The position numbers were made by a program, and so were the translations under genes. This document shows, piece by piece, positions 1 to 9,048 of a stretch of DNA of 64,000 bases (its first letter is position 1; every line of letters starts with the position of its first letter). The stretch is from Fuscibacter oryzae (lineage in GTDB: Bacteria > Pseudomonadota > Alphaproteobacteria > Rhodobacterales > Rhodobacteraceae). Below the pieces are notes generated by a model. The model was not told the DNA's origin. It did no database searches and saw only the letters and a list, made by a program, of their open reading frames with translations. The DNA is taken from the NCBI RefSeq assembly GCF_016765795.1, contig NZ_JAESVP010000003.1, positions 248,001 through 312,000 of the forward strand, in the 5' to 3' direction.

Positions 1-10
1 GGGGGGAAAC

Positions 11-1435
11 ATGGCTGGTGAAGGTGGAAAAAGCGGCGCGATGGGCGTTGCGGCGGGGGCAGGGGTGGCGGCGGTTGTCGTCGTAGCGGCCTGGCTGGGG
101 TTGAGCGGCCCGCCAAGCGGGGCACCTGATGTGCCACAGGACAAGGCTGCGGAACCGGCAGTTGAGGGGGCAGCGCCTGCACCCGCGGCGCAACCTGCCG
201 CCGAGGCGGTGCCCGCGGCTGCACCGACCCAGGCGACGCCTGAGCAGACTGCCCCTGGGCAGACCACCCCCGACCAGACCACACCGGAACAAGTAACACC
301 CGAACCGCCAGCTGCCATGTTGCCCGCATTCGATGTGGTGCGCGTTGCCCCGGATGGTGCGGCCACGGTCGCAGGCTCTGCCGCGCCCGATGCAGCCGTG
401 TCCTTGCGGATCGACGGGGCCGAGGTGGCGGCGGGCAAGGCGGACGGGCAGGGCAAGTTTGCGCTGCTGTTCACCATGCCGCCTGCGGACGCTCCGCGCC
501 TGATGCAACTTGTGACGATTGTCGGCGGGGTTGAGACTGCCGCAAAAGAGATGGTCGCGGTTGCGCCGGTTGCCGCCCCGAAGGTGGCCGAGGTGGCACC
601 TCAGCCCGCCGCCGAACCCGCCGCTGGTGTTACAGCCGAGGCCACGGCCACAATAGCAGAGACCACCGAAGCCGCGCAGCCCAGTTTCACCTCTCCCCCC
701 GCCGCGCTGCTGGTGGCGGGCAGCGGCGTCAAGGTGCTGCAATCAGGGGCCGCGCCGACGCCCGGTTTTGCCCCCGCGCTGACCATCGATTCCATCGCCT
801 ATACCGCCGACGGGGCGGTGCAGGTCGGCGGGCGCGGCCAGCATGGGCAGGATGTGCGTCTGTATCTGGACCAGAAATCCGTGGCGACCGCCCCTGTGGA
901 GATGGATGGCGCCTGGACGGTGACCCTGCCCGATGTTGCGCCGGGCCTTTACACCCTGCGGGCCGATCTGGTGATGCCAGATGGCAAGGTGACCGCCCGG
1001 TTCGAGACCCCGTTCAAGCGCGAGACGACCGAGGCGCTGGCCGCTGCCTTGGGCAGCGGAGCGGGTGCCCCACAACCGGCAGAACCCACCCCGACCGCCG
1101 AGCCGCAGCCAGGTGCCACGCCGGAACCGGCAACGGCAACCGATGCCACTGAAACCACCGCCGCAGAACCAGCCGCCCCCCAACCCGCGGCGCCCCAGCC
1201 TGCCACCGCCCAGCCTGCCGCCGCCCCGCCTGCCGCCGCCCAGCCCGCAGTGGCCCCGCCGCCTGCTCCCCTGACGGTCACGGTTCAGCCCGGCTATACC
1301 CTGTGGGGCATTGCCAAAACCGAATTCGGCGACGGCGTGATGTATGTTCAGGTGTTCGAGGCGAACAAGGACCGCATCCGTGACCCCGATCTGATCTATC
1401 CGGGGCAGGTGTTTACGATTCCAAAGGCGCCCTAG
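11..1435 (+). CDS. LysM-domain envelope protein with N-terminal membrane anchor
   Basis: Predicted peptidoglycan-associated protein of 474 residues. A hydrophobic stretch at about residues 13-33 looks like an uncleaved membrane anchor. It is followed by a long Pro/Ala/Thr/Gln-rich linker (about 40-100), two Ig-like beta-rich segments (about 105-185 and 255-335) and a second Pro/Ala-rich linker (350-420). The last 50 residues are a LysM fold, recognisable by [14 protein letters not shown] and the closing [11 protein letters not shown]. LysM binds N-acetylglucosamine polymers, so the protein probably spans from membrane to cell wall. The start is the first ATG after a purine-rich GGGGGGAAAC; a second ATG at 41 is possible. 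Its promoter lies outside the window. Its last 23 bases overlap the convergent ArsR gene. Confidence 0.85.
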   Translation: MAGEGGKSGAMGVAAGAGVAAVVVVAAWLGLSGPPSGAPDVPQDKAAEPAVEGAAPAPAAQPAAEAVPAAAPTQATPEQTAPGQTTPDQTTPEQVTPEPPAAMLPAFDVVRVAPDGAATVAGSAAPDAAVSLRIDGAEVAAGKADGQGKFALLFTMPPADAPRLMQLVTIVGGVETAAKEMVAVAPVAAPKVAEVAPQPAAEPAAGVTAEATATIAETTEAAQPSFTSPPAALLVAGSGVKVLQSGAAPTPGFAPALTIDSIAYTADGAVQVGGRGQHGQDVRLYLDQKSVATAPVEMDGAWTVTLPDVAPGLYTLRADLVMPDGKVTARFETPFKRETTEALAAALGSGAGAPQPAEPTPTAEPQPGATPEPATATDATETTAAEPAAPQPAAPQPATAQPAAAPPAAAQPAVAPPPAPLTVTVQPGYTLWGIAKTEFGDGVMYVQVFEANKDRIRDPDLIYPGQVFTIPKAP

Positions 1436-1823
1436 GCGCGTCCTGCGGCACCGTAGGCGCGGCCTCTGGCGTGGATGCAGCCTCAATCACGGGCGCTGCC
1501 ACGGCGCGCCCGTGGCGGCAGCAGGCCACCACCTCTGGGTGTTCAAGGCAGCAGTCGGTCAGCAGAAATGCAATGGTCTCACCCAAGCCGCCCGCGTCGA
1601 TTGCATAGATCACGTTGCGCGCCACCTTGCGCGCTCCGACCAGACCCGCCTGTTCCAACTGGGCCAGATGGAACGACAACCGAGAGGCCGACAGCCCCAT
1701 CTGGCGCGCGATCTCTCCCGCAGCCAGCCCGTCTGCGCCATGCGGCACCAACAGGCGCACAAGGGCCAGCCGGTCCTCGTTCGCCAGCGCCTGCAAGGCC
1801 GAGAGGGCTTTACTCTGCTTCAT
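1413..1823 (-). CDS. ArsR-family transcriptional regulator
   Basis: Winged-helix repressor of the ArsR/SmtB family, 136 residues. The N-terminal 75 residues carry the family signature: [14 protein letters not shown], a recognition helix in the [18 protein letters not shown] segment, and a short beta wing. The C-terminal part holds paired cysteines in [16 protein letters not shown], a plausible metal or metalloid sensing site. Similar arsenic-type ArsR proteins use such cysteines, but the ligand here is inferred. It is divergent from an Atm1-type ABC exporter, which it may control, and an inverted repeat lies directly upstream of its start. The C-terminus is Ala/Pro-rich, and its 3' end overlaps the LysM gene on the opposite strand. 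Confidence 0.85.
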   Translation of the reverse strand: MKQSKALSALQALANEDRLALVRLLVPHGADGLAAGEIARQMGLSASRLSFHLAQLEQAGLVGARKVARNVIYAIDAGGLGETIAFLLTDCCLEHPEVVACCRHGRAVAAPVIEAASTPEAAPTVPQDAPRAPLES

Positions 1824-1825
1824 TC

Positions 1826-1849
1826 TTCAACTACTCATGAAACGTTGAA
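1826..1849. promoter_or_regulatory. Inverted repeat, candidate ArsR operator
   Basis: TTCAAC (1826-1831) and GTTGAA (1844-1849) form a dyad with a 12-base spacer, three bases upstream of the ArsR start codon and inside the divergent ArsR/ABC-transporter interval. ArsR-family repressors commonly bind AT-rich dyads at this position. The assignment rests on position and symmetry only. Confidence 0.4.
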
Positions 1850-1937
1850 TGATTAGGGATACCGCAGTTCGGCCCCGCAATCAACCGCCAGGACATCCAA
1901 GACCCTCCGTCAAGATCCCCTTCAGGACCCCAGCACG

Positions 1938-3863
1938 ATGCGCAGAAGCACCGCAACCAGCGCCGACCTTTCCACAACCGAAGCCAGTGGTCTGCAAACC
2001 ATGCGGCGCATGGCGCCCTATCTCTGGCCCGAGGGGCAGGCTTGGGCCAAGCGGCGCGTGGTGATCGCGCTGATGTTCCTGCTGGTGGCCAAGGTCGTCT
2101 CGGTTTCTATCCCGTGGTTCTACAAGATTGCGGTCGATCACCTGACAGGTCCCAAGCCCGATGCAGGCACGATGCTGGGCTTTGGCGCGGTGGGCATGAC
2201 GCTGGCCTATGGCCTTGCGCGGTTCGGAGCGGTGGCCTTTGGCGAATTGCGCGATGCTGTCTTTACCCGCGTGGGCCAGCGCGCCCTGCGCCGCCTGGCG
2301 CTGGAGACCTTTACCCATATTCACCGCCTGTCGCTGCGCTATCACATCACAAGGAAGACCGGCGGCCTGAGCCGGATCATCGAACGCGGGGTCAAGGGCG
2401 TCGATTTCCTGCTGCGCTTCATGCTGTTTTCCATCGGGCCGCTGATTTTGGAACTGTCGATGGTGTCGGCCATCTTTGCCTGGGTGTTCGGCTGGCAATA
2501 TGCGGTGGTGGTGATCGTGACGATCACGCTATACGTCACCTATACGTTCAAGGTGACCGAGTGGCGGGTGAAGATCCGGCGCGAGATGAACGATCAGGAC
2601 ACCGACGCCAACCAGAAGGCGATCGACAGTCTGCTGAACTTTGAAACGGTCAAGTATTTCAACGCTGAAGGCTGGGAAGCCGCGCGCTATGACCGCGCGA
2701 TGGAGCGGTATGAGGCGGCGGCGGTGAAAACCGGGCAATCGCTGGCGGTGCTGAACGCTGGGCAAAGCCTGCTGATCACCATCGGCCTTGTGATCGTCAT
2801 GGCCATGGCGGCGCGCGGGGTGCAGGCGGGGCAGTTGACGGTGGGCGATTTCGTCATGGTCAACGCCTACATGATCCAGATCACCATGCCGCTGAACTTT
2901 CTGGGCACGGTTTACCGCGAAATCCGGCAGGCCTTGGTGGATATGGGGCAGATGTTCGGTTTGCTGGGCCAGCCGGAAGAGGTGCGCGATGCGCCGAACG
3001 CGCCTGCGCTGAAGGTGGCAGGTGGTGAGATCGTGTTTGACGACGTGCGCTTTGCCTATGACCCCGACCGCCAGATCCTGAAAGGTGTGTCTTTCACAGT
3101 CCGCCCCGGCCAGACCTTGGCTTTGGTCGGTCATTCCGGGTCGGGCAAGTCCACCATCGCGCGGCTGCTGTTCCGGTTCTATGATGTGACGGGCGGCGCG
3201 ATCCGCATTGACGGGCAGGATATTCGGCAAGTCAGCCAGACCAGCCTGCACGCCCAGATCGGGGTGGTGCCGCAAGATACCGTGCTGTTCAACGATACGG
3301 TTTATTACAACATCGCCTATGGCCGCCCCGATGCGACGCGCGAGCAGGTTGAAGAGGCGGCACGGGCGGCGAAGATTCACGACTTTATCGCAGCCCTGCC
3401 AGATGGCTATGAAACCACGGTGGGCGAGCGCGGGCTGAAACTGTCTGGCGGCGAAAAGCAGCGGGTGGGCATTGCGCGGACGCTGCTGAAAAACCCGCCG
3501 ATCCTGATTCTGGATGAGGCGACATCGGCATTGGACACCCAGACCGAACGGTCGATCCAGACCAGTCTGGCCGAGATGGGGCAGGGCCGCAGCGTGATCA
3601 CAATCGCGCACCGGCTGTCCACCATCGCCGATGCCGACCAGATTCTGGTGATGGAACAGGGCGTTGTGATCGAACGCGGCACCCATGCCGATCTGCTGGA
3701 GCTTGACGGCACCTATGCCGCGATGTGGGCGCGCCAGTCTGCGGACGAGAGCGGCGACGAGGATGAAAGCGAGCCGACGGGCCTGCCCGGCACCTTTGTT
3801 GCCGAGGCGGTCAGCACCGACCTGCCACCGGATCGCAATTATCGCTATACGCCGAAAAGCTGA
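1938..3863 (+). CDS. ABCB/Atm1-type ABC exporter (fused permease and ATPase)
   Basis: Half-size ABC exporter of 641 residues. The N-terminal transmembrane domain (about 40-330) contains several hydrophobic helices. The nucleotide-binding domain (about 355-590) shows Walker A GHSGSGKST, the Q-loop in VVPQDTVLFNDT, signature LSGGEKQRVGI, Walker B ILILDEATSALD and the H-loop IAHRLST. The QDT-phenylalanine-NDT region and overall length fit the Atm1/ABCB7 group, which exports glutathione-linked sulfur or metal conjugates. It is divergent from an ArsR regulator, consistent with a metal-stress role. A later in-frame ATG at 2001 would still keep the whole domain set. The C-terminal 45 residues are acidic and variable. 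Confidence 0.85.
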   Translation: MRRSTATSADLSTTEASGLQTMRRMAPYLWPEGQAWAKRRVVIALMFLLVAKVVSVSIPWFYKIAVDHLTGPKPDAGTMLGFGAVGMTLAYGLARFGAVAFGELRDAVFTRVGQRALRRLALETFTHIHRLSLRYHITRKTGGLSRIIERGVKGVDFLLRFMLFSIGPLILELSMVSAIFAWVFGWQYAVVVIVTITLYVTYTFKVTEWRVKIRREMNDQDTDANQKAIDSLLNFETVKYFNAEGWEAARYDRAMERYEAAAVKTGQSLAVLNAGQSLLITIGLVIVMAMAARGVQAGQLTVGDFVMVNAYMIQITMPLNFLGTVYREIRQALVDMGQMFGLLGQPEEVRDAPNAPALKVAGGEIVFDDVRFAYDPDRQILKGVSFTVRPGQTLALVGHSGSGKSTIARLLFRFYDVTGGAIRIDGQDIRQVSQTSLHAQIGVVPQDTVLFNDTVYYNIAYGRPDATREQVEEAARAAKIHDFIAALPDGYETTVGERGLKLSGGEKQRVGIARTLLKNPPILILDEATSALDTQTERSIQTSLAEMGQGRSVITIAHRLSTIADADQILVMEQGVVIERGTHADLLELDGTYAAMWARQSADESGDEDESEPTGLPGTFVAEAVSTDLPPDRNYRYTPKS

Positions 3864-3878
3864 CGAACCTGCCTGCCA

Positions 3879-4433
3879 TCAGGCGGCGGCAAGGTGATCT
3901 GGCACCAGGGTGATATCGTCGGGAGAGAGCGAGGTGACGCCCGCCACCTCTGCCACAGCGGTTCCATCCAACGAGATGATCGAGCCGCTACCATCGTCGT
4001 TGGCCGTAATCGACAAGGCGGGTGGTAAGGCTGCGCCGGTCGCCGGATCGGTTGCGGGGGTGTAAAGCAGTTCCAGCACATGGCCGCCGGGTTCGAACCC
4101 CTCGATCAGCGGCAGTTCGGCATGGTCTTCTAGGGGAATGACCAGATCGTGGTGGTTGGTTTCTGCGTCTGGCGCGGTATGATCCATTGCCTCTGGCGCT
4201 TGTGCGGGAAGCGTGCCGGGACCATCCTCTCCCTCCAGAAACCAGGCCAGTGTATCGCGGTGGGCGGCGATGTCGTGCTCCGGCGCCACAGGTGCCGCTG
4301 TCATATGCGCCACAGGGTCGGGCATGGGGGCATGGGAGAGGTCATCCGTGTCAGCCTGCTCGTGGTCGGTCATCAGCGTGGCGCCAACCGCGCCCGACAG
4401 CATCAGAACCCCCGTCCAGATCGAGTAATCCAC
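3879..4433 (-). CDS. Membrane-anchored protein of unknown function
   Basis: Uncharacterised protein of 184 residues from a proposed GTG start at 4433 (VDYSIWTG...). The reading frame stays open further upstream, but that part would overlap the oppositely oriented gene at 4606, so the short form is preferred. Residues 2-21 form one hydrophobic anchor. An acidic, Asp/His-rich middle follows, then a beta-rich end containing IEGFEPGGHVLELLY and ISLDGTAVAEVAGV. That end resembles repeats seen after calcium-binding RTX-type modules in Rhodobacterales, but no canonical GGXGXD nonapeptide is present. It is convergent with the ABC exporter, with stop codons 16 bases apart. Confidence 0.6.
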   Translation of the reverse strand: MDYSIWTGVLMLSGAVGATLMTDHEQADTDDLSHAPMPDPVAHMTAAPVAPEHDIAAHRDTLAWFLEGEDGPGTLPAQAPEAMDHTAPDAETNHHDLVIPLEDHAELPLIEGFEPGGHVLELLYTPATDPATGAALPPALSITANDDGSGSIISLDGTAVAEVAGVTSLSPDDITLVPDHLAAA

Positions 4434-4605
4434 TGTGGTTATCCCTGATTCACCATTGGGTGCATTTTGCGGGCAAATGTGACCTTGGCATGGCCCAATG
4501 ATGCCAGACTGCGGACAGTCGCGCGCCATCACGATCAAGGTGGGGCAGGGCTTGGCAAGGCGGCGCAGGGGCGTGTAAGACAGTCGGGAAGAAGGAGACG
4601 CGGCT

Positions 4606-5265
4606 TTGAGCAACCCCGACAGTTTCATTGACGAAGTTACTGACGAAGTGCGACGCGACCGGCTTTTTGCGATGTTCCGCAAATATGGCTGGATCGGTGG
4701 TTTGCTGGTCGTGCTGATCGTGGGGGGGGCCGCCTTCAACGAATGGCAAAAGCATCGGGCCACGGTTCGAGCGCAGGCCTTTGGCGATGCCATGATGGAT
4801 GCGCTGGATCTTGGCGGCGCGGCAGAGCGGCGGCAGGCGATTGCGGGCATTCCGGCTGACGGCGCACAGGTTGCGCTGAAAGAGCTGATGCTGGCCTCGG
4901 ACCCTGCGGGCGACAAGGCGGGGGCGTTGCAAGCGCTTGATGCCATTTTGGCTGATTCGAGCCTGCCCGTGGCTTACCGCGACATTGCGGCCCTGCGCCG
5001 GGTGATGGTGGCCGGGGCCGATATGCCCCTGGCCGACCGCCGCGCGCTGCTTGAAGGGGTTGCGGTGCCGGGCCGCCCGCTGCGGGTTCTGGCACAAGAA
5101 CAACTGGCCTATCTTCTGCTGGAAGACGGCAAGAAGGACGAGGCGATTGCCGCGCTGTCGGCCTTGGTGGTCGATCAGGAATCGCCCTCGGGCCTGAAGG
5201 CGCGTGCGGGGCAGGCAATCACCGCTTTGGGTGGAACGCCACCCGAAGCAGTAAAGGCCGGGTAA
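4606..5265 (+). CDS. YfgM-like TPR membrane protein
   Basis: 219-residue inner-membrane protein starting at a TTG codon, chosen because GAAGGAG lies nine bases upstream and no ATG fits. Residues 28-45 form one transmembrane helix (GWIGGLLVVLIVGGAAF); the rest is alpha-helical and repeat-like, as in tetratricopeptide domains. In Escherichia coli the order yfgM-bamB-der is conserved, and here the next two genes are BamB-like and Der, which supports a role as an ancillary SecYEG-linked chaperone. That function is inferred from synteny and topology. The next gene begins four bases after its stop, so they are probably translated together. Confidence 0.8.
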   Translation: MSNPDSFIDEVTDEVRRDRLFAMFRKYGWIGGLLVVLIVGGAAFNEWQKHRATVRAQAFGDAMMDALDLGGAAERRQAIAGIPADGAQVALKELMLASDPAGDKAGALQALDAILADSSLPVAYRDIAALRRVMVAGADMPLADRRALLEGVAVPGRPLRVLAQEQLAYLLLEDGKKDEAIAALSALVVDQESPSGLKARAGQAITALGGTPPEAVKAG

Positions 5266-5269
5266 GCGG

Positions 5270-6646
5270 ATGCGGATCGGGAAGGGGGCCTTGGTGGGCA
5301 ACTGGTCGAACAGGCTTGGGATTGCGCTTTTGCTGGCAGGCACGGCGCTGGCGGGCTGTCAGAAAGAGGCGGTGCTGGAAGGCACGCGCTTTCCGGTCTC
5401 TGAACCCCTAGCGAATTCGGAAGCCGTCGAGGGGCAACCCGCGCCGGTTCCGGCAGATGAACGCGCGGGCTTTGCCGCCCAACCGATCAGCCTGCCTGCT
5501 GCGGTCGCCAATGCCGAATGGGCGCAGCGCGGCGGCAATGCGGCCCATACCGGGGCCAGCGGCAGCCTGTCAGCCACGCCCCAACGGGTGTGGAGTCTGA
5601 ACATCGGCGCAGGCAACAACCGGCGTGACCGGATCACGGCGGCCCCCGTCGTGTCGGGCGGCAAGGTCTATGCGATGGATTCCGGCACCACGGTTGCAGC
5701 GGCGACTCTGGGCGGCGGGTTGGTGTGGAAAACCTCGCTTGTGGCGGATTTTGACCGCAAGAGTGCTGTGGCTGGCGGCGGTGTTGCTGCGGCGGGCGGC
5801 AAGGTATTTGCCACTACGGGTTACGGCGAAGTTGTGGCGCTGGACGCGGGCACGGGTGCCGTGATCTGGCGCCAGCGCATGGATGCGCCGATTGCCGGTT
5901 CCCCGGCGGTCGAGGGTGGCACGGTCTATGCCGTGGCCCGTGATGGCACCGCGATGGCGCTGGATGCGGCAAACGGCAAGATTTTGTGGCAGATTGTCGG
6001 TTCGCGCCAGAACAGCGGTGTGCAGGGCCCGGCTTCGGTGGCGATTGCCGGGAGCAAGGTGCTGATGCCCTTTGCCACGGGCGAAGTTGTAACAGCCGAC
6101 GCGAAGGATGGCACCCCGTCCTGGCGCGGTGCGGTTGTGGGCAAGCGGTTCAATCTGGCGGCCTCGGGCCGGGGCGACATCACTGGCGATCCGGTGGTGT
6201 CGGGCGGTGTGGTCTATGTCGGTTCGGCCTCTGGCCGGACGGTGGCGATGAATGCCGAAACGGGTGAGCGGCTGTGGCTGGCCGAAGAAGGCGCTTTGAA
6301 CGCGCCTTTGGTCGTCGGCGGGTCGGTGTTCGTGGTGAATGATGTGGCGCGTCTGGTGCGGCTGGATGCGGCGACGGGCGCTGTGATCTGGGCCACCGAC
6401 ATGCCCTATCACGTCAAGGACAAGCCCAAGAAGTGGAAGGCGATCTACGCCCATTTCGGGCCGGTTCTGGCGGGCGGGCGGATTGCGGTCGCCTCGTCTG
6501 ACGGGGTGTTGCGGCTGTTCAACCCGGTTGACGGGGCACTGGTGGCCACGGCGGATATTCCGGGTGGCGCGGCCTCGGCCCCGGTTCTGGCGGGGGGGAT
6601 GCTGCTGGTCATGGGCGGCAACGGGCAGATTCACGCTTTCCGTTAA
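5270..6646 (+). CDS. bamB: BamB-like beta-propeller lipoprotein
   Basis: 458-residue outer-membrane assembly lipoprotein. The N-terminal signal ends in a lipobox, LLLAGTALAGC, with the acylated cysteine near residue 29. The body holds repeated PQQ-like blades (VYALDAGTGAVIW-type motifs, such as VVALDAGTGAVIWRQ and VRLDAATGAVIWATD), building an eight-bladed propeller. BamB acts with BamA in inserting beta-barrel proteins into the outer membrane. It is slightly longer than the E. coli protein (392 residues) because of an N-terminal linker before the first blade. It sits between the YfgM-like gene and der, the conserved order. Confidence 0.9.
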   Translation: MRIGKGALVGNWSNRLGIALLLAGTALAGCQKEAVLEGTRFPVSEPLANSEAVEGQPAPVPADERAGFAAQPISLPAAVANAEWAQRGGNAAHTGASGSLSATPQRVWSLNIGAGNNRRDRITAAPVVSGGKVYAMDSGTTVAAATLGGGLVWKTSLVADFDRKSAVAGGGVAAAGGKVFATTGYGEVVALDAGTGAVIWRQRMDAPIAGSPAVEGGTVYAVARDGTAMALDAANGKILWQIVGSRQNSGVQGPASVAIAGSKVLMPFATGEVVTADAKDGTPSWRGAVVGKRFNLAASGRGDITGDPVVSGGVVYVGSASGRTVAMNAETGERLWLAEEGALNAPLVVGGSVFVVNDVARLVRLDAATGAVIWATDMPYHVKDKPKKWKAIYAHFGPVLAGGRIAVASSDGVLRLFNPVDGALVATADIPGGAASAPVLAGGMLLVMGGNGQIHAFR

Positions 6647-6694
6647 GCGCGGGGGCGTGTAAGACACGCGCTTTCCGGGTCTTCGGAGCGAAAG

Positions 6695-8161
6695 ATGAGT
6701 TTCACCCTCGCCATCGTGGGGCGCCCGAATGTGGGCAAGTCCACCCTGTTCAACCGGCTTGTGGGCCGCAAGCTGGCCTTGGTTGATGACCAGCCCGGCG
6801 TGACGCGCGACCTGCGCGAGGGGGATGCCAAGCTGTTCGACCTGCGGTTCACCGTGATCGACACGGCGGGGCTGGAAGAGATTACCGACGATTCCTTGCA
6901 AGGGCGGATGCGGCGGCTGACCGAACGCGCGGTCGATATGGCCGATGTCTGCCTGTTTCTGATTGATGGCCGCGTGGGCGTGACCCCTTCGGATGAGGTG
7001 TTTGCCGAAATTCTGCGCAAGAAATCGGCGCGCGTTTTGCTGGGCGTGAACAAGGCCGAGGGCAAAGCGGGCGATTCCGGCGCGCTGGAGGCCTATTCGC
7101 TTGGCCTTGGCGAACCGATCCGCCTGTCTGCCGAACATGGCGAGGGGATGGACGATCTTTACGACGCCCTGCGCCCGTTCGAGGCCGAATTTGCGGCCCG
7201 AGAGGCCGAGATCACCCCCGCAACCGACCTGGACCTGACCGAGGAAGAGGCCGAGCATGAGGGCGACGAGAATGCCCACAAGCCGACCACCGCCAAGCCG
7301 CTGCAAATCGCGGTGATCGGGCGGCCCAATGCGGGCAAGTCTACGCTGATCAACAAGATTCTGGGGCAGGACCGTTTGCTGACCGGGCCAGAGGCCGGGA
7401 TCACCCGCGACGCGATTTCGCTGAAGGCCGACTGGATGGGCACGCCCATTCGCATCTGGGATACCGCCGGGATGCGCAAAAAGGCGCGGGTGGTAGAAAA
7501 GCTGGAAAAGCTGTCGGTCGCCGATGGCTTGCGCGCGGTGCGCTTTGCCGAGGTGGTGGTGGTTCTGCTGGATGTGGAAATCCCGTTTGAAACGCAGGAT
7601 CTGCGCATTGCAGACTTTGCCGAGACCGAGGGCCGCGCTGTCGTGGTGGCGGTGAACAAATGGGATCTTGAGGGCGAAAAGCAGGAAAAGCTGGCCGAAC
7701 TGAAAGAGATGTTTGAACGCCTGCTGCCGCAGTTGCGGGGCGCGCCCTTGGTTACGGTGTCGGGCAAGACCGGCCGTGGGCTGGACCGTCTGCATGATGC
7801 GATCCGCCGCGCGCATGACGTCTGGAACCGCCGCATCGCCACCAACCGGCTGAACACCTGGCTGGGTGCCATGACCGAGGCGCACCCGCCGCCCGCGCCG
7901 GGCGGCCACCGCATCAAGCTGCGTTACATCACCCAAGCCAAGACGCGCCCGCCGGGCTTTGTCATCAAATGCTCGCGCCCCGATGAATTGCCGGAAAGCT
8001 ATAAGCGCTATCTGATCAACGGGTTGCGCGACCATTTTGACATGCCGGGCACGCCGATCCGGCTGTTCTTCCGAGGGCAGGGTGATGAAAACCCGTGGAA
8101 GGAACGCAAGTTCCACACGCCCAGCCGGTTGCGCAAGCATATGGACAAGAAGAAGGACTGA
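6695..8161 (+). CDS. der: Ribosome biogenesis GTPase Der (EngA)
   Basis: Essential tandem GTPase of 488 residues that helps mature the 50S ribosomal subunit. Domain 1 has P-loop GRPNVGKST (about 8-16), DTAGLEE and NKAE. Domain 2 has GRPNAGKST (about 209), [11 protein letters not shown] and NKWD. A C-terminal KH-like domain (about 375-470) follows. The G4 motif of domain 1 is NKAE rather than NKXD. An acidic linker separates the two G domains. The gene is downstream of bamB with 48 bases between, the conserved order. A C-terminal lysine-rich tail (KKKD) is typical. Confidence 0.97.
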   Translation: MSFTLAIVGRPNVGKSTLFNRLVGRKLALVDDQPGVTRDLREGDAKLFDLRFTVIDTAGLEEITDDSLQGRMRRLTERAVDMADVCLFLIDGRVGVTPSDEVFAEILRKKSARVLLGVNKAEGKAGDSGALEAYSLGLGEPIRLSAEHGEGMDDLYDALRPFEAEFAAREAEITPATDLDLTEEEAEHEGDENAHKPTTAKPLQIAVIGRPNAGKSTLINKILGQDRLLTGPEAGITRDAISLKADWMGTPIRIWDTAGMRKKARVVEKLEKLSVADGLRAVRFAEVVVVLLDVEIPFETQDLRIADFAETEGRAVVVAVNKWDLEGEKQEKLAELKEMFERLLPQLRGAPLVTVSGKTGRGLDRLHDAIRRAHDVWNRRIATNRLNTWLGAMTEAHPPPAPGGHRIKLRYITQAKTRPPGFVIKCSRPDELPESYKRYLINGLRDHFDMPGTPIRLFFRGQGDENPWKERKFHTPSRLRKHMDKKKD

Positions 8162-8214
8162 GGCGGTTGCCCCTTGCGTCACGGCAGTGCAGTCTGCGGC
8201 CCAAGGAGATAACC

Positions 8215-8985
8215 ATGCCCCAACCCCTTCCCGAATGGCGTGCCGACCGATTGGCCGCCCTTGCCGCACCCGATGGCTGGCTGAATCTGACCGACCGGAT
8301 CGAGATTGCGTCCGGCAACCGCTATGCCGTGGGACGGGCGGCGGATAACGGGCTGCGCATCTCGGCCGGGCCGGATCATCTGGGCGTTCTGACCGTTGCG
8401 GCGGATGGCAGCGCCAGCTTGGCCATCGAAGGGCAAGACTTGCCCTTTACCCCCATTCCCGGTGCCCCGCCGCGCCTGTCGGTTGCCAACCTGATTCTGG
8501 AGATCCATGTCGCCGAAGGCCAGCCCGCCTTGCGGGTGCGTCGGATCGACCATCCCCGCCGCCTGCGCGATGTGGGCCTGCGATATTTCCCCGATGCGCC
8601 GGACTGGGTGATCCGCGCGAAATGGCAACCGTTGGCCGCCCCGCAGCAGGCCGAGGTGGATATGATCGGCGGGCGGCGCGAAACCGTGCAATTGACCCAT
8701 CAGGCGGTGTTTTCCTATGACGGGCAGGTTGTTACCCTGATGCCGACGCATTGGAAATCGGGCGCGCCCATGTTCGTGATCCGCGATCTGACGGCGGGGT
8801 CCGAAACCTATCCGGCGGCGCGCTTTCTGATCGGCGAGGATGTAACGGGCAGCGAAATCACCCTTGATTTCAACAAGGCCCATACGCCCCCCTGCGGTTT
8901 TACCGACTTTGCCATCTGCCCCCTGCCGCCGCGCGAAAACATTCTGCCCTTCCGCATCGAGGCGGGCGAGAAGCGCCCCCTTTGA
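8215..8985 (+). CDS. DUF1684 family protein
   Basis: 256-residue soluble protein starting at the ATG preceded by AAGGAGATAACC; an upstream extension of the frame lies inside der and is rejected. The sequence matches the DUF1684 pattern: an N-terminal WRADRLAALAAPDGWLNL, a middle with YFPDAPDWVIRAKW, and a C-terminal segment typical of the family with LDFNKAHTPPCGFTDFAICPLPPREN. Members are widespread in bacteria and their biochemical role is not known to me. There is no signal peptide or membrane segment. It lies 53 bases after der and ahead of the amidase-like gene, with no clear functional link to either. Confidence 0.85.
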   Translation: MPQPLPEWRADRLAALAAPDGWLNLTDRIEIASGNRYAVGRAADNGLRISAGPDHLGVLTVAADGSASLAIEGQDLPFTPIPGAPPRLSVANLILEIHVAEGQPALRVRRIDHPRRLRDVGLRYFPDAPDWVIRAKWQPLAAPQQAEVDMIGGRRETVQLTHQAVFSYDGQVVTLMPTHWKSGAPMFVIRDLTAGSETYPAARFLIGEDVTGSEITLDFNKAHTPPCGFTDFAICPLPPRENILPFRIEAGEKRPL

Positions 8986-9048
8986 CCTTTCGTTGACGGA
9001 AGGCGGGCGCAGGCGTAGCCTGTGGTCATTCAAGTACAGGTTCTTGCC

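Noticed and set aside
5570-8269. 899-codon open frame on the minus strand
   Set aside because: It is antisense to bamB and der, both clearly identified, and its product has no recognisable motif.
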